This document shows positions 39,294-51,620 of a stretch of 64,000 bases of DNA, piece after piece; within the stretch, counting starts at the first letter, position 1; every line of letters starts with the position of its first letter. This DNA comes from Epiperipatus broadwayi (Eukaryota > Onychophora > Udeonychophora > Euonychophora > Peripatidae): positions 62,001 to 126,000 of the forward strand of contig JAQFVV010000278.1 in NCBI GenBank assembly GCA_028023455.1. The letters run 5' to 3'. Position numbers and translations under genes: made by a program. Below the pieces are notes generated by a model that ran no database searches, had not been told where the DNA came from, and saw only the letters and a program-made list of their open reading frames with translations.

Positions 39294-41263
39294 GATTTTG
39301 GTATTCTTTTAATGATGTAAATCATTGCTTGGATGAGTTTTTAAAGATTCTTAATGGTTTTATTGATTTGTATATTCCCAATAAGCGACCTTTTTATAAG
39401 GGTTTTCCTCGTTGGTTTTCATGCGATCTTATTAAAATTATTAAAAGGAAGTCTTATCATCGTAGACTTTATTTTAAAACACAGAATATCTTTTTTTATA
39501 ATAATTTTATTAATTTCAGAAGATTGGTGAAGCATGTTTATAAAAGAGATTTGAAGAATTATATTAGAAGAATTGAGGTTAATATTTCATCTAACCCTAA
39601 AGAATTTTGGGATTTTATTAAAAAGTCTGGTTTGGGTAGAAAAAAGGTTCAAGCTACTCATGGTTTCACTTTAAGTGCAAATGACTTTTCAAAACATTTT
39701 GCTGATGTATATTCATCACATGATGCAATATCTTCAAATATTGCATTATTTTGTAATTCTTCAACTGTTCATTGTATGATTGACCATATTTCTAAGGATG
39801 ATGTTGTTATGGCTATTAAGCGACTTAAAATTCATTCTAGTTTGGGAAATGATAATATTCCTTCATTTATTTACAAAGGGCTAGCTGAATTTATTGCAGT
39901 TCCTCTTGCATTTATTTTTAATTTATCACTGAATTCTTGTGTTTTTCCTAATGTGCTTAAGTGTGCCAAAATGGTCCCAATTTTTAAGAATGGTTCACGT
40001 GATTGTCTTAATAACTATAGACCTATTTCTGTTTTACATACTATTGCTAGAATTTTTGAGAGGTGTGTTTATAATAAAATTATTTTAGATGTTAGTAAAC
40101 TCATTTCTTCTTCACAGCATGGTTTTATACCTAATAGATCCGTAGAAACTAATTTGTTAACAATTTATGATCATATAGCCCATGCAATTGAGGACCAGCA
40201 GAGACTTGATGTTGTTTATTTTGATTTATCAAAAGCTTTTGATAAAGTAGACCACAGTATTCTTCTTCGCAAATTATATCAAATGGGTTTTTCTACTAAG
40301 CTTGTTTATTGGTTTCAATCCTTTCTTCATGGTCGTACTGCATATATTAAATTTAATAATACTATTTCATCTAAGTTTAAATGTAATTTTGGAGTTCCTC
40401 AGGGTAGTATTTTAGCACCTATGCTTTTTAACATTTATATTAATGACCTTAAGGATTGCTTAAAATCTTCTTATCTTTTGTGCTATGCAGATGACTGTAA
40501 AATCTTTAGAAGAATCACATCTGTGTTTGATTGCACTCTTCTTCAAAAGGATATAGATAATTTTAGTGCTTGGTGTGATTTAAATAATATGATTGTTAAT
40601 TTCAGTAAATGTTCCTTAGTCTCGTATTCTAAAAAATCTGAAGTTTTGCATTTTTGTTATTTTATTAATTGTCACAAAATTATTTCTGTTGAATCCCAAA
40701 AAGATTTGGGAGTTATATTTTCTAGTAATGGATCCTTTCTTCCTCATTTGGAAATGATTATTGGTAAAGCTTTAAAAATTATAGGTACTATTCTAAGGTT
40801 TGGTCATCATTTCAGTGGTGATACAAAATTTAAATTATTTTTATCATTGGTTCTTCCCATCATTGAATATTGTTCAGTCATTTGGAATCCTAGCTCTAAA
40901 CAGGGATGTAACTTATTACAATCAGTGAGTAATAAGTTTTTTAAATATGTTTCTTTGGGAAATAAAACTGTTGTTCATCTTTCTTCTAGAAGACAATATA
41001 GAGATCTTAAATATCTTTATAAACTTGTTAATAAAATAGTTCTTTTATCTGACACAATTTCTACTGTTGTAATTAGATCTCATGTGCATGATACTCGGTC
41101 TGCTTCTGTTTGTTACATTAAAACTTGTCATTCCAATGTTCTTAGATTTTCTCCTTTATTTAGACTGCCATATTTATATAATCAGATTTGTAGTAATAAT
41201 AATTACTTCAATTTAGATTATAATCAATTTTGTTATGTTATTAAATTTAAATGTCATATTTGA
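39290..41263 (+). CDS. LINE reverse transcriptase region (frameshifted from EN)
   Basis: An open frame of 657 codons with no real ATG at its start, because it continues the EN polyprotein in a shifted phase. RT motifs are clear: LNNYRPISVLHTIARIFE, SSSQHGFIPNRSVETNL, VVYFDLSKAFDKVDH (Asp ~312), FGVPQGSILAPMLFNIYI and YADD (residues ~399-402) as the catalytic centre. After RT come LGVIFSSNGSF and SLVLPIIEYCSVIWNP, usual for the post-RT region of LINEs. No RNase H domain is evident. Codon use is strongly T-rich, like the surrounding DNA. Confidence 0.88.
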   Translation: MRFWYSFNDVNHCLDEFLKILNGFIDLYIPNKRPFYKGFPRWFSCDLIKIIKRKSYHRRLYFKTQNIFFYNNFINFRRLVKHVYKRDLKNYIRRIEVNISSNPKEFWDFIKKSGLGRKKVQATHGFTLSANDFSKHFADVYSSHDAISSNIALFCNSSTVHCMIDHISKDDVVMAIKRLKIHSSLGNDNIPSFIYKGLAEFIAVPLAFIFNLSLNSCVFPNVLKCAKMVPIFKNGSRDCLNNYRPISVLHTIARIFERCVYNKIILDVSKLISSSQHGFIPNRSVETNLLTIYDHIAHAIEDQQRLDVVYFDLSKAFDKVDHSILLRKLYQMGFSTKLVYWFQSFLHGRTAYIKFNNTISSKFKCNFGVPQGSILAPMLFNIYINDLKDCLKSSYLLCYADDCKIFRRITSVFDCTLLQKDIDNFSAWCDLNNMIVNFSKCSLVSYSKKSEVLHFCYFINCHKIISVESQKDLGVIFSSNGSFLPHLEMIIGKALKIIGTILRFGHHFSGDTKFKLFLSLVLPIIEYCSVIWNPSSKQGCNLLQSVSNKFFKYVSLGNKTVVHLSSRRQYRDLKYLYKLVNKIVLLSDTISTVVIRSHVHDTRSASVCYIKTCHSNVLRFSPLFRLPYLYNQICSNNNYFNLDYNQFCYVIKFKCHI

Positions 41264-41584
41264 TTGGTTTAACTTGATTTTGTTTATATATATATGTTAA
41301 ATTGTTTTATTATTATTATTATTATTTTGTTACGCGCTTTATATTTATCCCTTTTATTTATTTGTTATTATTAATGTTTTAATAATAATTGTTTATATGC
41401 TGATATTTAATTTTACTTTAGATTTTTAAATGTGTTAATTATCTTTTATTGAAATATGGCACATAATTATATTAATAATTTGTCATTTAAACTCATTTAT
41501 GTATTTATATATTTGTTATGGTGCAATACTGTAATTGGCTTTATGCTGTAGTTTTGTACGGTAAATAAATGAATTAAATTAAAT

Positions 41585-41592
41585 TAAATTAA

Positions 41593-41662
<70 letters not shown>
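41585..41662. repeat. (ATT)n tail between two LINE copies
   Basis: The array follows the AAATT repeats at the LINE 3' end and touches the next LINE fragment. Confidence 0.95.
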
Positions 41663-41664
<2 letters not shown>

Positions 41665-41990
41665 TGTAAATCTGATGTATTAAGATTTTCCCCTTTATTT
41701 CGTTTATCTAGAACTTATAACAAAGATTTTGGTAATGATGATGTTTTTAATTTGGATTTTAAACAATTTACTGAAGTCCTCATAAAAAAAATATTATCCT
41801 TGATTTCATTTGATATATTGCCTTTTTATTTATTAGTGCATTTTATTGTTTTTCTATTTTATTGGTATTATTTTTTTTTTAATTTTTTTTTTTAATGCTT
41901 ATTTAGATTTGTATCTAATAATTACATTACTGTGCAATCTATAATTGGCTAAATGCTGTTGATATGTACATTAAATAACTAAAGAATTGA

Positions 41991-41993
<3 letters not shown>
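41663..41993 (+). pseudogene. 5'-truncated relative of the LINE
   Basis: The first ~110 bases align with the C-terminal coding end of the LINE (for example 'gattttcccctttatttcg' against 'gattttctcctttatttag'). The last ~60 bases align with its 3' UTR end ('gtgcaatctataattggcta' against 'gtgcaatactgtaattggct'). It is clearly diverged from the full copy and so comes from another subfamily. It also ends in (ATT)n. Confidence 0.75.

Positions 41994-42087
<94 letters not shown>
41994..42087. repeat. (ATT)n tail after the truncated LINE
   Basis: About 31 ATT units follow directly on the 3' end of the fragment. Confidence 0.95.
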
Positions 42088-42089
<2 letters not shown>

Positions 42090-43465
42090 TAATTTAGCTT
42101 TCTTTTTTCGGGATATATGAATGAAAAATAAATTAAAAATCATAGTTGTTATTATTGCTTAATACATTTATGTTTTTGCGCAAACACACTCACATTTTAA
42201 GGCGTGTTTATATGTATATATAAATGATAGCCATTAAATCTAATTGTCTTGAATATTATATATATATATATAACTAGTAATAACATGTATTAAATTAACA
42301 TCATAGTATGGTTGGATAGTTTATGAGATTCATATAATATGCAGTCTTTTATTTGTAGCATATATTTAGAAAGATAATATAGCATTGATAGGAAAAGTTC
42401 CCTTATTGAACTCTGGAATGGTATATAAATGTATATTTAGAATTCAAGCCACAAATAATAATGAAATATAACACTGAATTGCTGCTATTATATAACATTT
42501 AAAAAGATATAGTATAGTTGGTGAATGTGTTATTTACTTATATTTATTTACTTACGTATCACATATTTAATTAAAGATTTTGTGAAATAAAAACCAGGTG
42601 GATTTTTTTAATAGTCCTGAAAAACATATAGCTTATTAAATTATAGTTTAATTGTTAGTTTAGTGTAGAATAAACTGAAAACAATTTTATTTATTAAATT
42701 TCTAAATAATTTCATATTCATATCAACAAATCATATTGTTACATACTAACACAGACAAAATGTAGTACTTATGTCAATTTATAACATGTTATTTATGTCA
42801 ATTTATTCTTCAGGAAATATAAACTGAAGAAGATTGTATTTAAGGTAAATTCGTTTAGTAATTATAAAATAAACAAATAATAAAAATATTTTATATTTAT
42901 ATAGCTGTAAATAAAATTAATTTAAATTTCTATTCATTAATCCTGCTTTTGTATATTTTTCTCAATATTTACATGTGTTTGATCACACACATTGGTGTAT
43001 AATTAAAACCCTGAGAGATATTTTTATTTAAATATTGTTTGTTTATGAAGATCAAGTAGAGAAGTAAATATTTAATCATGGCACCAAAATGGAATTAATA
43101 ATACATTAATAATGCACATATATTAGAGAAATTCCACATGAGATATCAAAGTTACATTGGAATATATGTTAATATTATTTGGCTAAATTTGAATGCAATT
43201 AGAAAAAAGGCAGTTATTTAATAAAATATAATTTAGATGTGTTTACCAAATGTATACATGGTTTACCACTAATATTCTCTATTGGCATAATGCTCAAATA
43301 AGAGAGCTATTATATGTTTAATGAGAAAATTGGTTTGGCCTTAAGAATTTTTAATTAGTAGTAATTGATCATTTCATGGTAACATCAGAGGTTCTATTTA
43401 CATGAATATAATATTCTCATTTCTATCATTTGTTATAATAACAATCCATGTAAACATTTAATTCA
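42090..43465. other. AT-rich DNA without recognisable genes
   Basis: No coding signal or repeat family recognised. Confidence 0.5.
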
Positions 43466-43469
43466 ATAT

Positions 43470-43860
43470 ATTATATAATGAGCTTGCAAACAGCACTTCA
43501 CAATCTTTTCAGAATATCCCCAACCTAAGATTGTTTTTTGCTACTGGCTTTCTCAGTGAGATGCTAGGATATTTCATCATTATATTTAAAATACCAGGCC
43601 AAACCCAGCACTTTATCTAATGGATAACTATTAAGTAGAAAATCTGACATTTTCAGACATCCATATGTCTTTCTATGCAGCTATATAACATAGTCACATG
43701 GGACTGAACCTGATTCAGATACTCCATATATTAATAGTTTTAGCCATATAAAATTGCCAAAGCCTTAATAGAAAAAAGTAAAATTACAAGAGAATTAAGT
43801 CATATGTCACATGACCTAATTTAACTAGCTTGTATTTCACATGTTATATAATCAGTTTGC
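43470..43860. repeat. Single arm of the 3440-4055 foldback family
   Basis: Blocks such as 'tggctttctcagtgagatgc', 'cagcactttatctaatggat' and 'tagtcacatgggactgaacc' align with the left arm of the 3440 element in the same order. The opposite arm is missing or too diverged to see. Confidence 0.6.
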
Positions 43861-43869
43861 AAATAACTC

Positions 43870-44985
43870 TTAACAAGGCTTGCATGAGCACAATTGCTTA
43901 TAACTGGAATATGTCAATAAATTATGTCATTAAATATTTAGTCGGTTTATTTTTCCAAACATAAAAAGCTTTTATACTTTGTTCCTGCAACTTTCCTCAG
44001 CAGATGACTACAGCTTTTATGATGTTTTTTAATTGCAAAATAAATTTTCTCTCATCTCAGTTATGCTACTTAATGTAAACATAAAAAAATTGTACATATT
44101 AGATAGCTGTTCTTAATAAATCTCTATTAATTTCTGAGCATTTTTTTTGGAATAGGCTATTTGAATTTTTACCTCTAATGCATCATTTGCCATTTTTTAA
44201 ATTTTTTTTACTATAAAATTACTAGCACAAATTCAAAATATATCTTCATGTTTTGAATCAAAGCTTTATACTAGTTTAGTATTCATATATTATGATTCTT
44301 AATTTGTTTCAATAAATATAAGCACCATTATCTTCTGGACAAATTTGTTATAAAATCAAAACAAGAACATCATATAAATTCACCATGCTTTATAGTAGCT
44401 TATTTCTTTTCTGCTCTTAATGCTGCTTAGAAAAAATTTGGAATGTGAGATTTTTTATTTATTGGAAAGCAATGTGTATATTTCACTCAATTATCTAATA
44501 TCTTACTGATGCTTTTATTCTAATCTTTGCAGAGAAAAAAAGATACTTCTAATTAATAATATAAAGGACATTATAACATATTGATAATGCACTGGTATTG
44601 GATATATGTAACTATATAGGCAAGTTAGTTTATATTCAAAAATGCTAAGACATTTGATAGAAATAAAACAAAGGAAAGATAAGACTTAGATTCCAAAATT
44701 CCAGGTGGATTTCCTTGATTTATAACTCCCTATTGATTAAAACCATGGACAACAAAATTTGTCTATGGATATGGATAGGAAATCACTGTAAATTTATTAG
44801 GCCTACCATGTACCACATATCAGTCACTCTGTCTTGAACTAGGTAGTATAACTGAGTGAAAGAAAATGAATTTTGACAATGGCCAGTAATATTATTGTTG
44901 AAATATTAACAATTATTTCATATGACCAACACAATTCTATGGAGGGAGTGTGAATATAAAATAAAATATAAAAGATCTGTGTTAC
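43870..44985. other. AT-rich DNA without recognisable genes
   Basis: Nothing recognisable. The stretch ends in the (AT)n tract (44987-45004) that is the left flank of LTR element 2. Confidence 0.5.
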
Positions 44986-45004
44986 AATATATATATATAT
45001 ATAT

Positions 45005-47137
45005 TGTACCAATCGGAATGATAGTGAAGATCGAATCTAAGTGCAAAAACAATATCTGCACTACAAGGGCGCCATCTAAGCATTTGAGCCTAGAAAAATT
45101 TATAAAGTAGGCAGATACATGCTGTTAAGATTCCACTTTCTTTAAATATTCCGACCGTTAGCCCAAGTCACTAGCTCAGCGGAGACGCAGAGATAAAAAT
45201 CTATAAATTTTATATCTTAAATATAAAAAGTAAAAGCCACTGCCAGAAATTAACATATAAAAATATTTATTTACGCACATATAAAATAATATTTAAATTT
45301 TGAGGAATAAGTTTAACATTTATAATTTTATATTGATCTTTAATTCTAAAATTTAAGTAGATTGCAAATAATGAGTTTACTATTTATTTAGAGGGTCGAG
45401 TATGAATGGACTACAAAGGTCTGCATTTGAAAGAAAATATTCTTCCCTGATTTAACCTTAGGCAACAAATTTCGCAATCAACTGGCGCCAATCCATCTGA
45501 TACATTCATGTATTCAATGTAGCATGATACGACAACACAAAATACTATATTGTCAGGAATGTACATCTGAACAATAAGTAGAAATAGAGAAGAGATTGAC
45601 TCTCCACCAACAGGAATGTGACATCTGTTGGCAAGTAGATCAATAAACAAAAAACTCCATAGGAATGGACTGCGGTCTTCTGCCGACTTACAAACCCATC
45701 CATAGGCAAACAGAGGGGGTGTGGCATATATCTATAATCCTGCCCGTAGTGGACCTCATACTACATCTACTAATTACACAAATATATCCAATCCATTGAA
45801 CCAATTCAACTACGAAATGAATAACCTAAGATTACCCTCCCTTAATACAACTTTACAAAACAATATAGCCATTCACGCCCGACTTAATTTTAACATTTAA
45901 ATAAGTTCGCACAGATTTGTTTAAAAATGTTGGGTATAGATCGATTACATAGATTCCATGGTCAAAAACATTTCAAAATAAACATAAACGATCAAAATAC
46001 AAAATTATTGATACCGACAATCGCAGAGGGAAACTTATAAGTAACCCAGTAGTATTCACCATAAGATACTTGCGTTGTCACCAATAACTTAAAAGACATC
46101 CGAATAAATACATTTTAGATACTCACCGTAAGGTATCATTATTTATCGAATGTATATATATTTTGATCAAATATGAAAACCAAAATATAATTAACCACAA
46201 ACGAATCCATGCAAGCATCTATAAACAACTTAAATTTCATACATTTAAATAATCTTTACAATAAAAAAAAAATGGAAATGATGTTTATCAATCGGAAAAC
46301 ATATAAAATTTAACATTATCAATTTGATTTAAAAAACTTACAAAAGTCAGATAAGAGTCCGTTTTAACATTTAAGTTGGCTTGTTTATCAATTTGTAAAA
46401 CTTGACGAAAGTTCTCGATTGATTTTAATAATTGTTCATTTCATATAGCTTAGTCCAGGCCTCTGCTTTCAATTCCCGTTGGCAATCCCCATGGCATCTC
46501 CATTGGAAGAAAATGTTCTGGAGGTAGAATTAGCTGGTTCCATTCTGGTATCACAGTCTTTTAATTTTTTTTTTTAAAAACAAACAAAAAAAATGAGAGA
46601 GAACGGCAAGTGCGTCTTACCGTTGTCATCAAATCAAGTTGGAAAAAAACTGACTGGAACTCAATATTTTTTCTTTTTATAGTCCTCCTATGGATTCCAT
46701 GAACAAAAACGTCACTGTTCTGTTTTTTCGTTATGGTCCGGGCCTTTATTTGCTTCCATTGTTCCTAAAATCTCTTTCTTCTCTTATCTAACTTTTCATC
46801 TGACTTTTTAATTAAACAGCTTTTAGATAATTAATAAACAATCATTTCCATTTACAGATTGCAGGAATTAATTAATACCTGTTTTTATTTTAACTTACGT
46901 TATTTTTTTATTAAAATATTTTTATATTTCAATCTTGTATTTTTTTATTTAAAAAAATACGTTCAAATACTTTTTTTTCTTGTTTATGAAAAAAATATTT
47001 TTAAAGTTTAGCATCCATGCGAATATATATATGTTTAACAAACACTTTAATTTTAGCGTTTAGTTTTTTCCTTTTATTTGCGAACTTTTAAGTTTTTATT
47101 TTAAATAAATGTAACGACATATTTATATATCGTTACA
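45005..47137 (-). repeat. 3' LTR of element 2
   Basis: This copy runs TG..CA and matches 47678-49811 end to end. It includes 'acaagggcgccatctaagca' near its plus-strand start and a minus-strand TATA box at 46673-46682. Small frames such as 45411-45650 recur in both LTRs and are not supported as genes. Confidence 0.88.
46649..46682 (-). promoter_or_regulatory. Core promoter in the LTR of element 2 (copy A)
   Basis: On the minus strand CTATAAAAAG (46682-46673) is followed ~29 bases on by CCAGTCAGTTT, containing the TCAGT initiator typical of arthropod promoters. A good splice donor (CGGTAAGAC) follows near 46622. The same block is at 49322-49355 in the other LTR. Confidence 0.6.
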
Positions 47138-47677
47138 TATCAGTAAACTTCCTCAAAAAACAAAAACATTAAAAAAAAAAAAAGAATTTACTTAGTGTTA
47201 GTAATTACGTTACACAAATTTGTTATATATGAAATTTCAAAAGGACAAAACTTTTTTTTTAAAGACAAAACAGTAATTACAAATATAATGATGAAAAAAA
47301 AAGTTGACTGATGATTCCTTACTACCAGCTAAATTTCTGCCCCCTCCCTTCCAAGTTTCATTTCTCTTACCTTTAAGTATTATTTAGGCAAGTTAAATGA
47401 TTAGATTTTAAACAAGACTTTTTAAAAAAAAAATTATGATTTATATTTATTAATTACGTTTTATTTATTACTTTTTATTCCTCGAATTTATCTCTACATA
47501 TGCACAATTTTTCGACTGGCAGTACCTTTAAGACAAAATTTCAAAGTGTAACTCCACGTCAATACAACAAATCTATTTATACTATTTCAGAAAAAAAAAT
47601 TTACGGGCATGATTCACTTTTAAAATTCTCAGGGCACTCGTGTTTATTAAAGATCGGCCCCATGTTGGGCGCCAGTT
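47138..47677 (-). other. Internal region of element 2
   Basis: Only ~540 bp lie between the LTRs, with A/T runs and no ORF of credible coding quality. The polypurine tract expected next to 47138 is weak (GAGGAAG on the minus strand, ~10 bases from the LTR). Confidence 0.6.
47656..47674 (-). promoter_or_regulatory. Primer-binding site of element 2 (lysine tRNA)
   Basis: The minus strand reads TGGCGCCCAACATGGGGCC three bases after the 5' LTR. It differs at one position from the well-known TGGCGCCCAACGTGGGGC primer site complementary to the 3' end of lysine tRNA (Lys1,2 type). This is the strongest PBS in the window. Confidence 0.88.
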
Positions 47678-49811
47678 TGTACCAATCGGAATGATAGTGA
47701 AGATCGAATCTAACCGCAAAAACAATATCTGCACTACAAGGGCGCCATCTAGGCATTTGAGCCTAGAAAAATTTATAAAGTAGGCAGATACGCGCTGTTA
47801 AGATTCCACTTTCTTTAAATATTCCGACCGTTAGCCCAAGTCACTAGCTCAGCGGAGACGCAGAGATAAAAATCTATAAATTTTATATCTTAAATATAAA
47901 AAGTAAAAGCCACTGCCAGAAATTAACATATAAAAATATTTATTTACGCACATATAAAATAATATTTAAATTTTGAGGAATAAGTTTAACATTTATAATT
48001 TTATATTGATCTTTAATTCTAAAATTTAAGTAGATTGCAAATAATGAGTTTACTATTTATTTAGAGGGTCGAGTATGAATGGACTACATAGGTCTGCATT
48101 TGAAAGAAAATATTCTTCCCTGATTTAACCTTAGGCAACAAATTTCGCAATCAACTGGCGCCAATCCATCTGATACATTCATGTATTCAATGTAGCATGA
48201 TACGACAACACAAAATACTATATTGTCAGGAATGTACATCTGAACAATAAGTAGAAATAGACAAGAGATTGACTCTCCACCAACAGGAATGTGACATCTG
48301 TTGGCAAGTAGATCAATAAACAAAAAACTCCATAGGAATGGACTGCAGTCTTCTGCCAACTTACAAACCGATCCATAGGCAAACAGAGGGTGTGTGGTGT
48401 ATATGTATAATCCTGCCCATAGCAGATCTCATACTATATCTACTAATTACACAAATATATCCAATCCATTGAACCAATTCAACTACGAAATGAATAACCT
48501 AAGATTACCCTCCCTTAATACAACTTTACAAAACTATATAGCCATTCACGCCCGACTTAATTTTAACATTTAAATAAGTTCGCACAGATTTGTTTAAAAA
48601 TGTTGGGTATAGATCGATTACATAGATTCCACGGTCAAAAACATTTCAAAATAAACATAAACGATCAAAATACAAAATTATTGATACCGACAATCGCAGA
48701 GGGAAACTTATAAGTAACCCAATAGTATTCACCATAAGATACTTGCGTTGTCACCTATAACTTAAAAGACATCCGAATAAATACATTTTAGATACTCACC
48801 GTAAGGTATCATTATTTATCGAATGTATATATATTTTGATCAAATATGAAAACCAAAATATAATTAACCGCAAACGAATCCATGCAAGCATCTATAAACA
48901 ACTTAAATTTCATACATTTAAATAATCTTTACAATAAAAAAAAAAAATGGAAATGATGTTTATCAATCGGAAAACATATAAAATTAAACATTATTAATTT
49001 GATTTAAAAACTTACAAAAGTCAGATAAGAGTCCGTTTTAACATTTAAGTTGGCTTGTTTATCAATTTGTAAAACTTGACGAAAGTTCTCGATTGATTTT
49101 AATAATTGTTCATTTCATATAGCTTAGTCCAGGCCTCTGCTTTCAATTCCCGTTGGCAATCCCCACAGCGTCTCCATTGGAAGAAAATGTTCTGGAGGTA
49201 GCATTAGCTGGTTCCATTCTGGTATCATAGTCTTTTCATTTTTTTTTTTTAAAACAAACAAAAAAAATGAGAGAGAACGGCAAGTGCGTCTTACCATTGT
49301 CATCAAATCAAGTTGGAAAAAACTGACTGGAACTCAATATTTTTTCTTTTTATAGTCCTCCTATGGATTCCATGAACAAAAACGTCACTGTTCTGTTTTT
49401 TCGTTATGGTCCGGGCCTTTATTTGCTTCCATTGGTCCTAAATTCTCTTTCTTCTCTTATCTAACTTTTCATCTGACTTTTTAATTAAACAGCTTTTAGA
49501 TAATTAATAAACAATCATTTCCATTTACAGATTACAGGAATTAATTAATACCTGTTTTTATTTTAACTTACGTTATTTTTTTATTAAAATATTTTTATAT
49601 TTCAATCTTGTATTTTTTTATTTAAAAAAATACGTTCAAATACTTTTTTTTTCTTGTTTATGAAAAAAATATTTTTAAAGTTTAGCATCCGTGCGAATAT
49701 ATATATGTTTAACAAACATTTTAATTTTAGCGTTTAGTTTTTTCCTTTTATTTGCGAACTTTTAAGTTTTTATTTTAAATTAATGTAACAACATATTTAT
49801 ATATCGTTACA
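47678..49811 (-). repeat. 5' LTR of element 2
   Basis: Same structure as 45005-47137, adjoining the primer-binding site. The minus-strand promoter block lies at 49322-49355. Its outer end is separated from element 3 by only 12 bp of (AT)6. Confidence 0.88.
49322..49355 (-). promoter_or_regulatory. Core promoter in the LTR of element 2 (copy B)
   Basis: TATA box CTATAAAAAG with a TCAGT initiator ~29 bases downstream on the minus strand. This copy, in the 5' LTR, would drive transcription of the element. Confidence 0.6.
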
Positions 49812-49823
49812 ATATATATATAT

Positions 49824-51596
49824 TGTACCTATATTGATATAGGCACATATAATTTTATCTAAAATTATATTATTAAAATAATCGTTCATAAAAGAAAAAC
49901 ATAAAATTAAACGTTGAAGAGTTTATTGCAGTTTGTTTTAGAAAAGGATAAGAATCAAATAGTTTTCTAGCATTAGTTTTGAAATAAAAAAGCTACAATT
50001 AATTAATCAGAAGGGGAGAGGGGTGTTTCATTAGAGAAATTAAACTAAGGGTTATAAAAGGAAGTAAAGAGTTTTTATTAGTATTCGTAAAAATATAATT
50101 TAAAAAGTTAAAACATACAAATCTCTTTTCATTCAAGTTTAATTAAAGAAAAAATAATGTTAAAACTAAATAGTAAATTGTATTAAAAATATATGTGCGT
50201 ATATATGTGCGATTTGTAAATAAATAAAATGTATGCGAAATAAAAGAAGATTATCATTAAAAACACGGCAATGGCTATTAATAAAATAAAACAACACGTT
50301 TTATTGCATGGCTATTACTAATTAAGCAATCTTCCAAAACATGTTTATCAAATGATTATCACTGGAATTTGACAACAGATCTTTGCCAGAGATATTAGAA
50401 AGACAACAAGGCGCAGGTATAAATAGACCTTTTTTTATCGGACAGTAGTCAGTTCACAAATTAATTGAGTGAGTGCAGTTCAGAAATTAATTGAGTCAGT
50501 TAACAAACAAAATGCAGTGTTGAGAAGATTTTGGGAATTCATGCCTCTCCACAGCCTAAAAAGTCCGATGAAAACAGCAAGATCTGCCCATGAAATAATG
50601 TCAACGTAACAACTTAGAAAATCTCCGTCAGTATCTAATTGTCTCCAATAGTAATAATCGTGAATAATAAGGAAACTCATCAAGGAAACGTCCCAGCTGG
50701 CTGGAAGCATTCATACTGGAACCATTCATACTGGAAGAAACAACAAACAAGAAGAAAACAAAGTGTTAAATCTACGTTCAAAATCCTAGGTAAAACATTT
50801 GCTTATTTTCGTTTATACTGTAATAGCCATTGCATTTCATTAATTCGTGCAAATCCTCCAAGAGTCTAATTATATGAACTCGATATCATACATAAATGAA
50901 CTATTGATATGTGTGTTTAAATTTCAAATGCTATGTAATACTTTATTATTATTATGTGTGTGCATGAGTTAATATGTGCGTGATCCTTATATCAATATTA
51001 TTGGTTAAATTAGATAAATACCAGTGTTCGGTTATGAAAATATACAAGAATATTTAAACTAGTTTAGAAATGTTAATTTAAAAATATGCGTGTGTTTTTA
51101 TTAGAATTATAAAATGTTTAAATTTAGTAAATAAATGTTAGTTAATAAATTGTCTTTAAAATTAAACTTTATTTGTCGGTCAATTCTTTTTATCAATTCT
51201 TTTACCAAATTCTTTTATCAATCTCTTTTATAAATTCCTTTTACAATTCTTTTATCAATTCTTTTAACCACTAATGAAGTATAATCTATTAGTGATTATA
51301 AACAGCTGAGCTAGCAGTGGATTTAGGCATTGAGTTAGTGGCCATTGTTCAAAGTGCGTTGTCTATTCTTTTAGTATTCTTTTAGAATAAGCAGCTGGTA
51401 CCCGTGTTTATACACAAACAAAAAAGAGTGCTTTGAATTTGGTGTTGAACTCAACAGCCGAGAAGAAGCTATGTCCTGGAAATGTAATGCTAGTTATATA
51501 CTTTATAGCTATCATTTGGGCATACATACTCTCCGAGTATGTTCTTCTCTGCCTAAGAGACCGGTGTTTCGAATGCACATATTCGAACCCGGTTCA
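49824..51596 (+). repeat. 5' LTR of element 3
   Basis: This copy starts TGTACCTATATTG after (AT)n and ends CCCGGTTCA. It holds a TATA/initiator promoter (50418-50453), a splice-donor-like CCTAGGTAAAAC near 50788, and TTTTATCAAT-type tandem repeats near 51185-51265. Frames such as 50639-50869 occur in both LTRs and may be leader sequence rather than genes. Confidence 0.88.
50418..50453 (+). promoter_or_regulatory. Core promoter in the 5' LTR of element 3
   Basis: TATAAATAG (50418-50426) is followed ~32 bases on by AGTCAGTTC, with a TCAGT initiator at 50449-50453. U3 would be about 0.63 kb and R-U5 about 1.15 kb. The 3' LTR has the same block at 54781-54816. Confidence 0.65.
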
Positions 51597-51598
51597 AA

Positions 51599-51620
51599 TG
51601 GCTATACCCAACTGTGGGGC
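51599..51620 (+). promoter_or_regulatory. Disturbed lysine-type primer-binding site of element 3
   Basis: TGGCTATACCCAACTGTGGG begins two bases after the 5' LTR and continues GC. It keeps TGGC, CCCAAC and GTGGGGC of the lysine primer site. About four extra bases sit in the first part and one between CCCAAC and GTGGGGC. It may use a different tRNA or be damaged. Confidence 0.5.

Larger units (their letters stand above)
38415..41583 (+). mobile_element. APE-type non-LTR retrotransposon (Jockey/CR1-like)
   Basis: A ~3.2 kb LINE with an endonuclease and a reverse transcriptase region, a ~100 bp 5' segment and a ~320 bp 3' UTR. It ends in short AAATT repeats that pass into (ATT)n. No separate ORF1 (gag-like) is present, so the copy is either 5'-truncated just before the endonuclease or belongs to a one-ORF lineage. 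It is intact apart from one frameshift between the two enzyme regions, so it is young. The motif style suggests the Jockey/CR1 group, but phylogeny is needed. Confidence 0.85.
45005..49811 (-). mobile_element. LTR retroelement 2 (TRIM-like, 2.1 kb LTRs)
   Basis: Direct repeats of 2133 and 2134 bp (45005-47137 and 47678-49811) enclose only ~540 bp. On the plus strand each begins TGTACCAATCGG and ends TCGTTACA. The minus-strand lysine-tRNA primer site next to the right copy shows the element reads right to left. The internal DNA has no gag or pol, so the element depends entirely on others. Flanks are (AT)n on both sides. LTR pairs differ by scattered substitutions, for example at 45721 against 48395, implying moderate age. 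Confidence 0.88.

Noticed and set aside
45411-48359. Minus-strand frames of 79-91 codons duplicated in element 2
   Set aside because: They lie inside the LTRs and are duplicated with them; no coding signal beyond that.
50480-50869. 76-codon frames on both strands, repeated at 54843-55232
   Set aside because: LTR leader sequence of element 3. Frames open on both strands and preserved only because the LTRs are near-identical.
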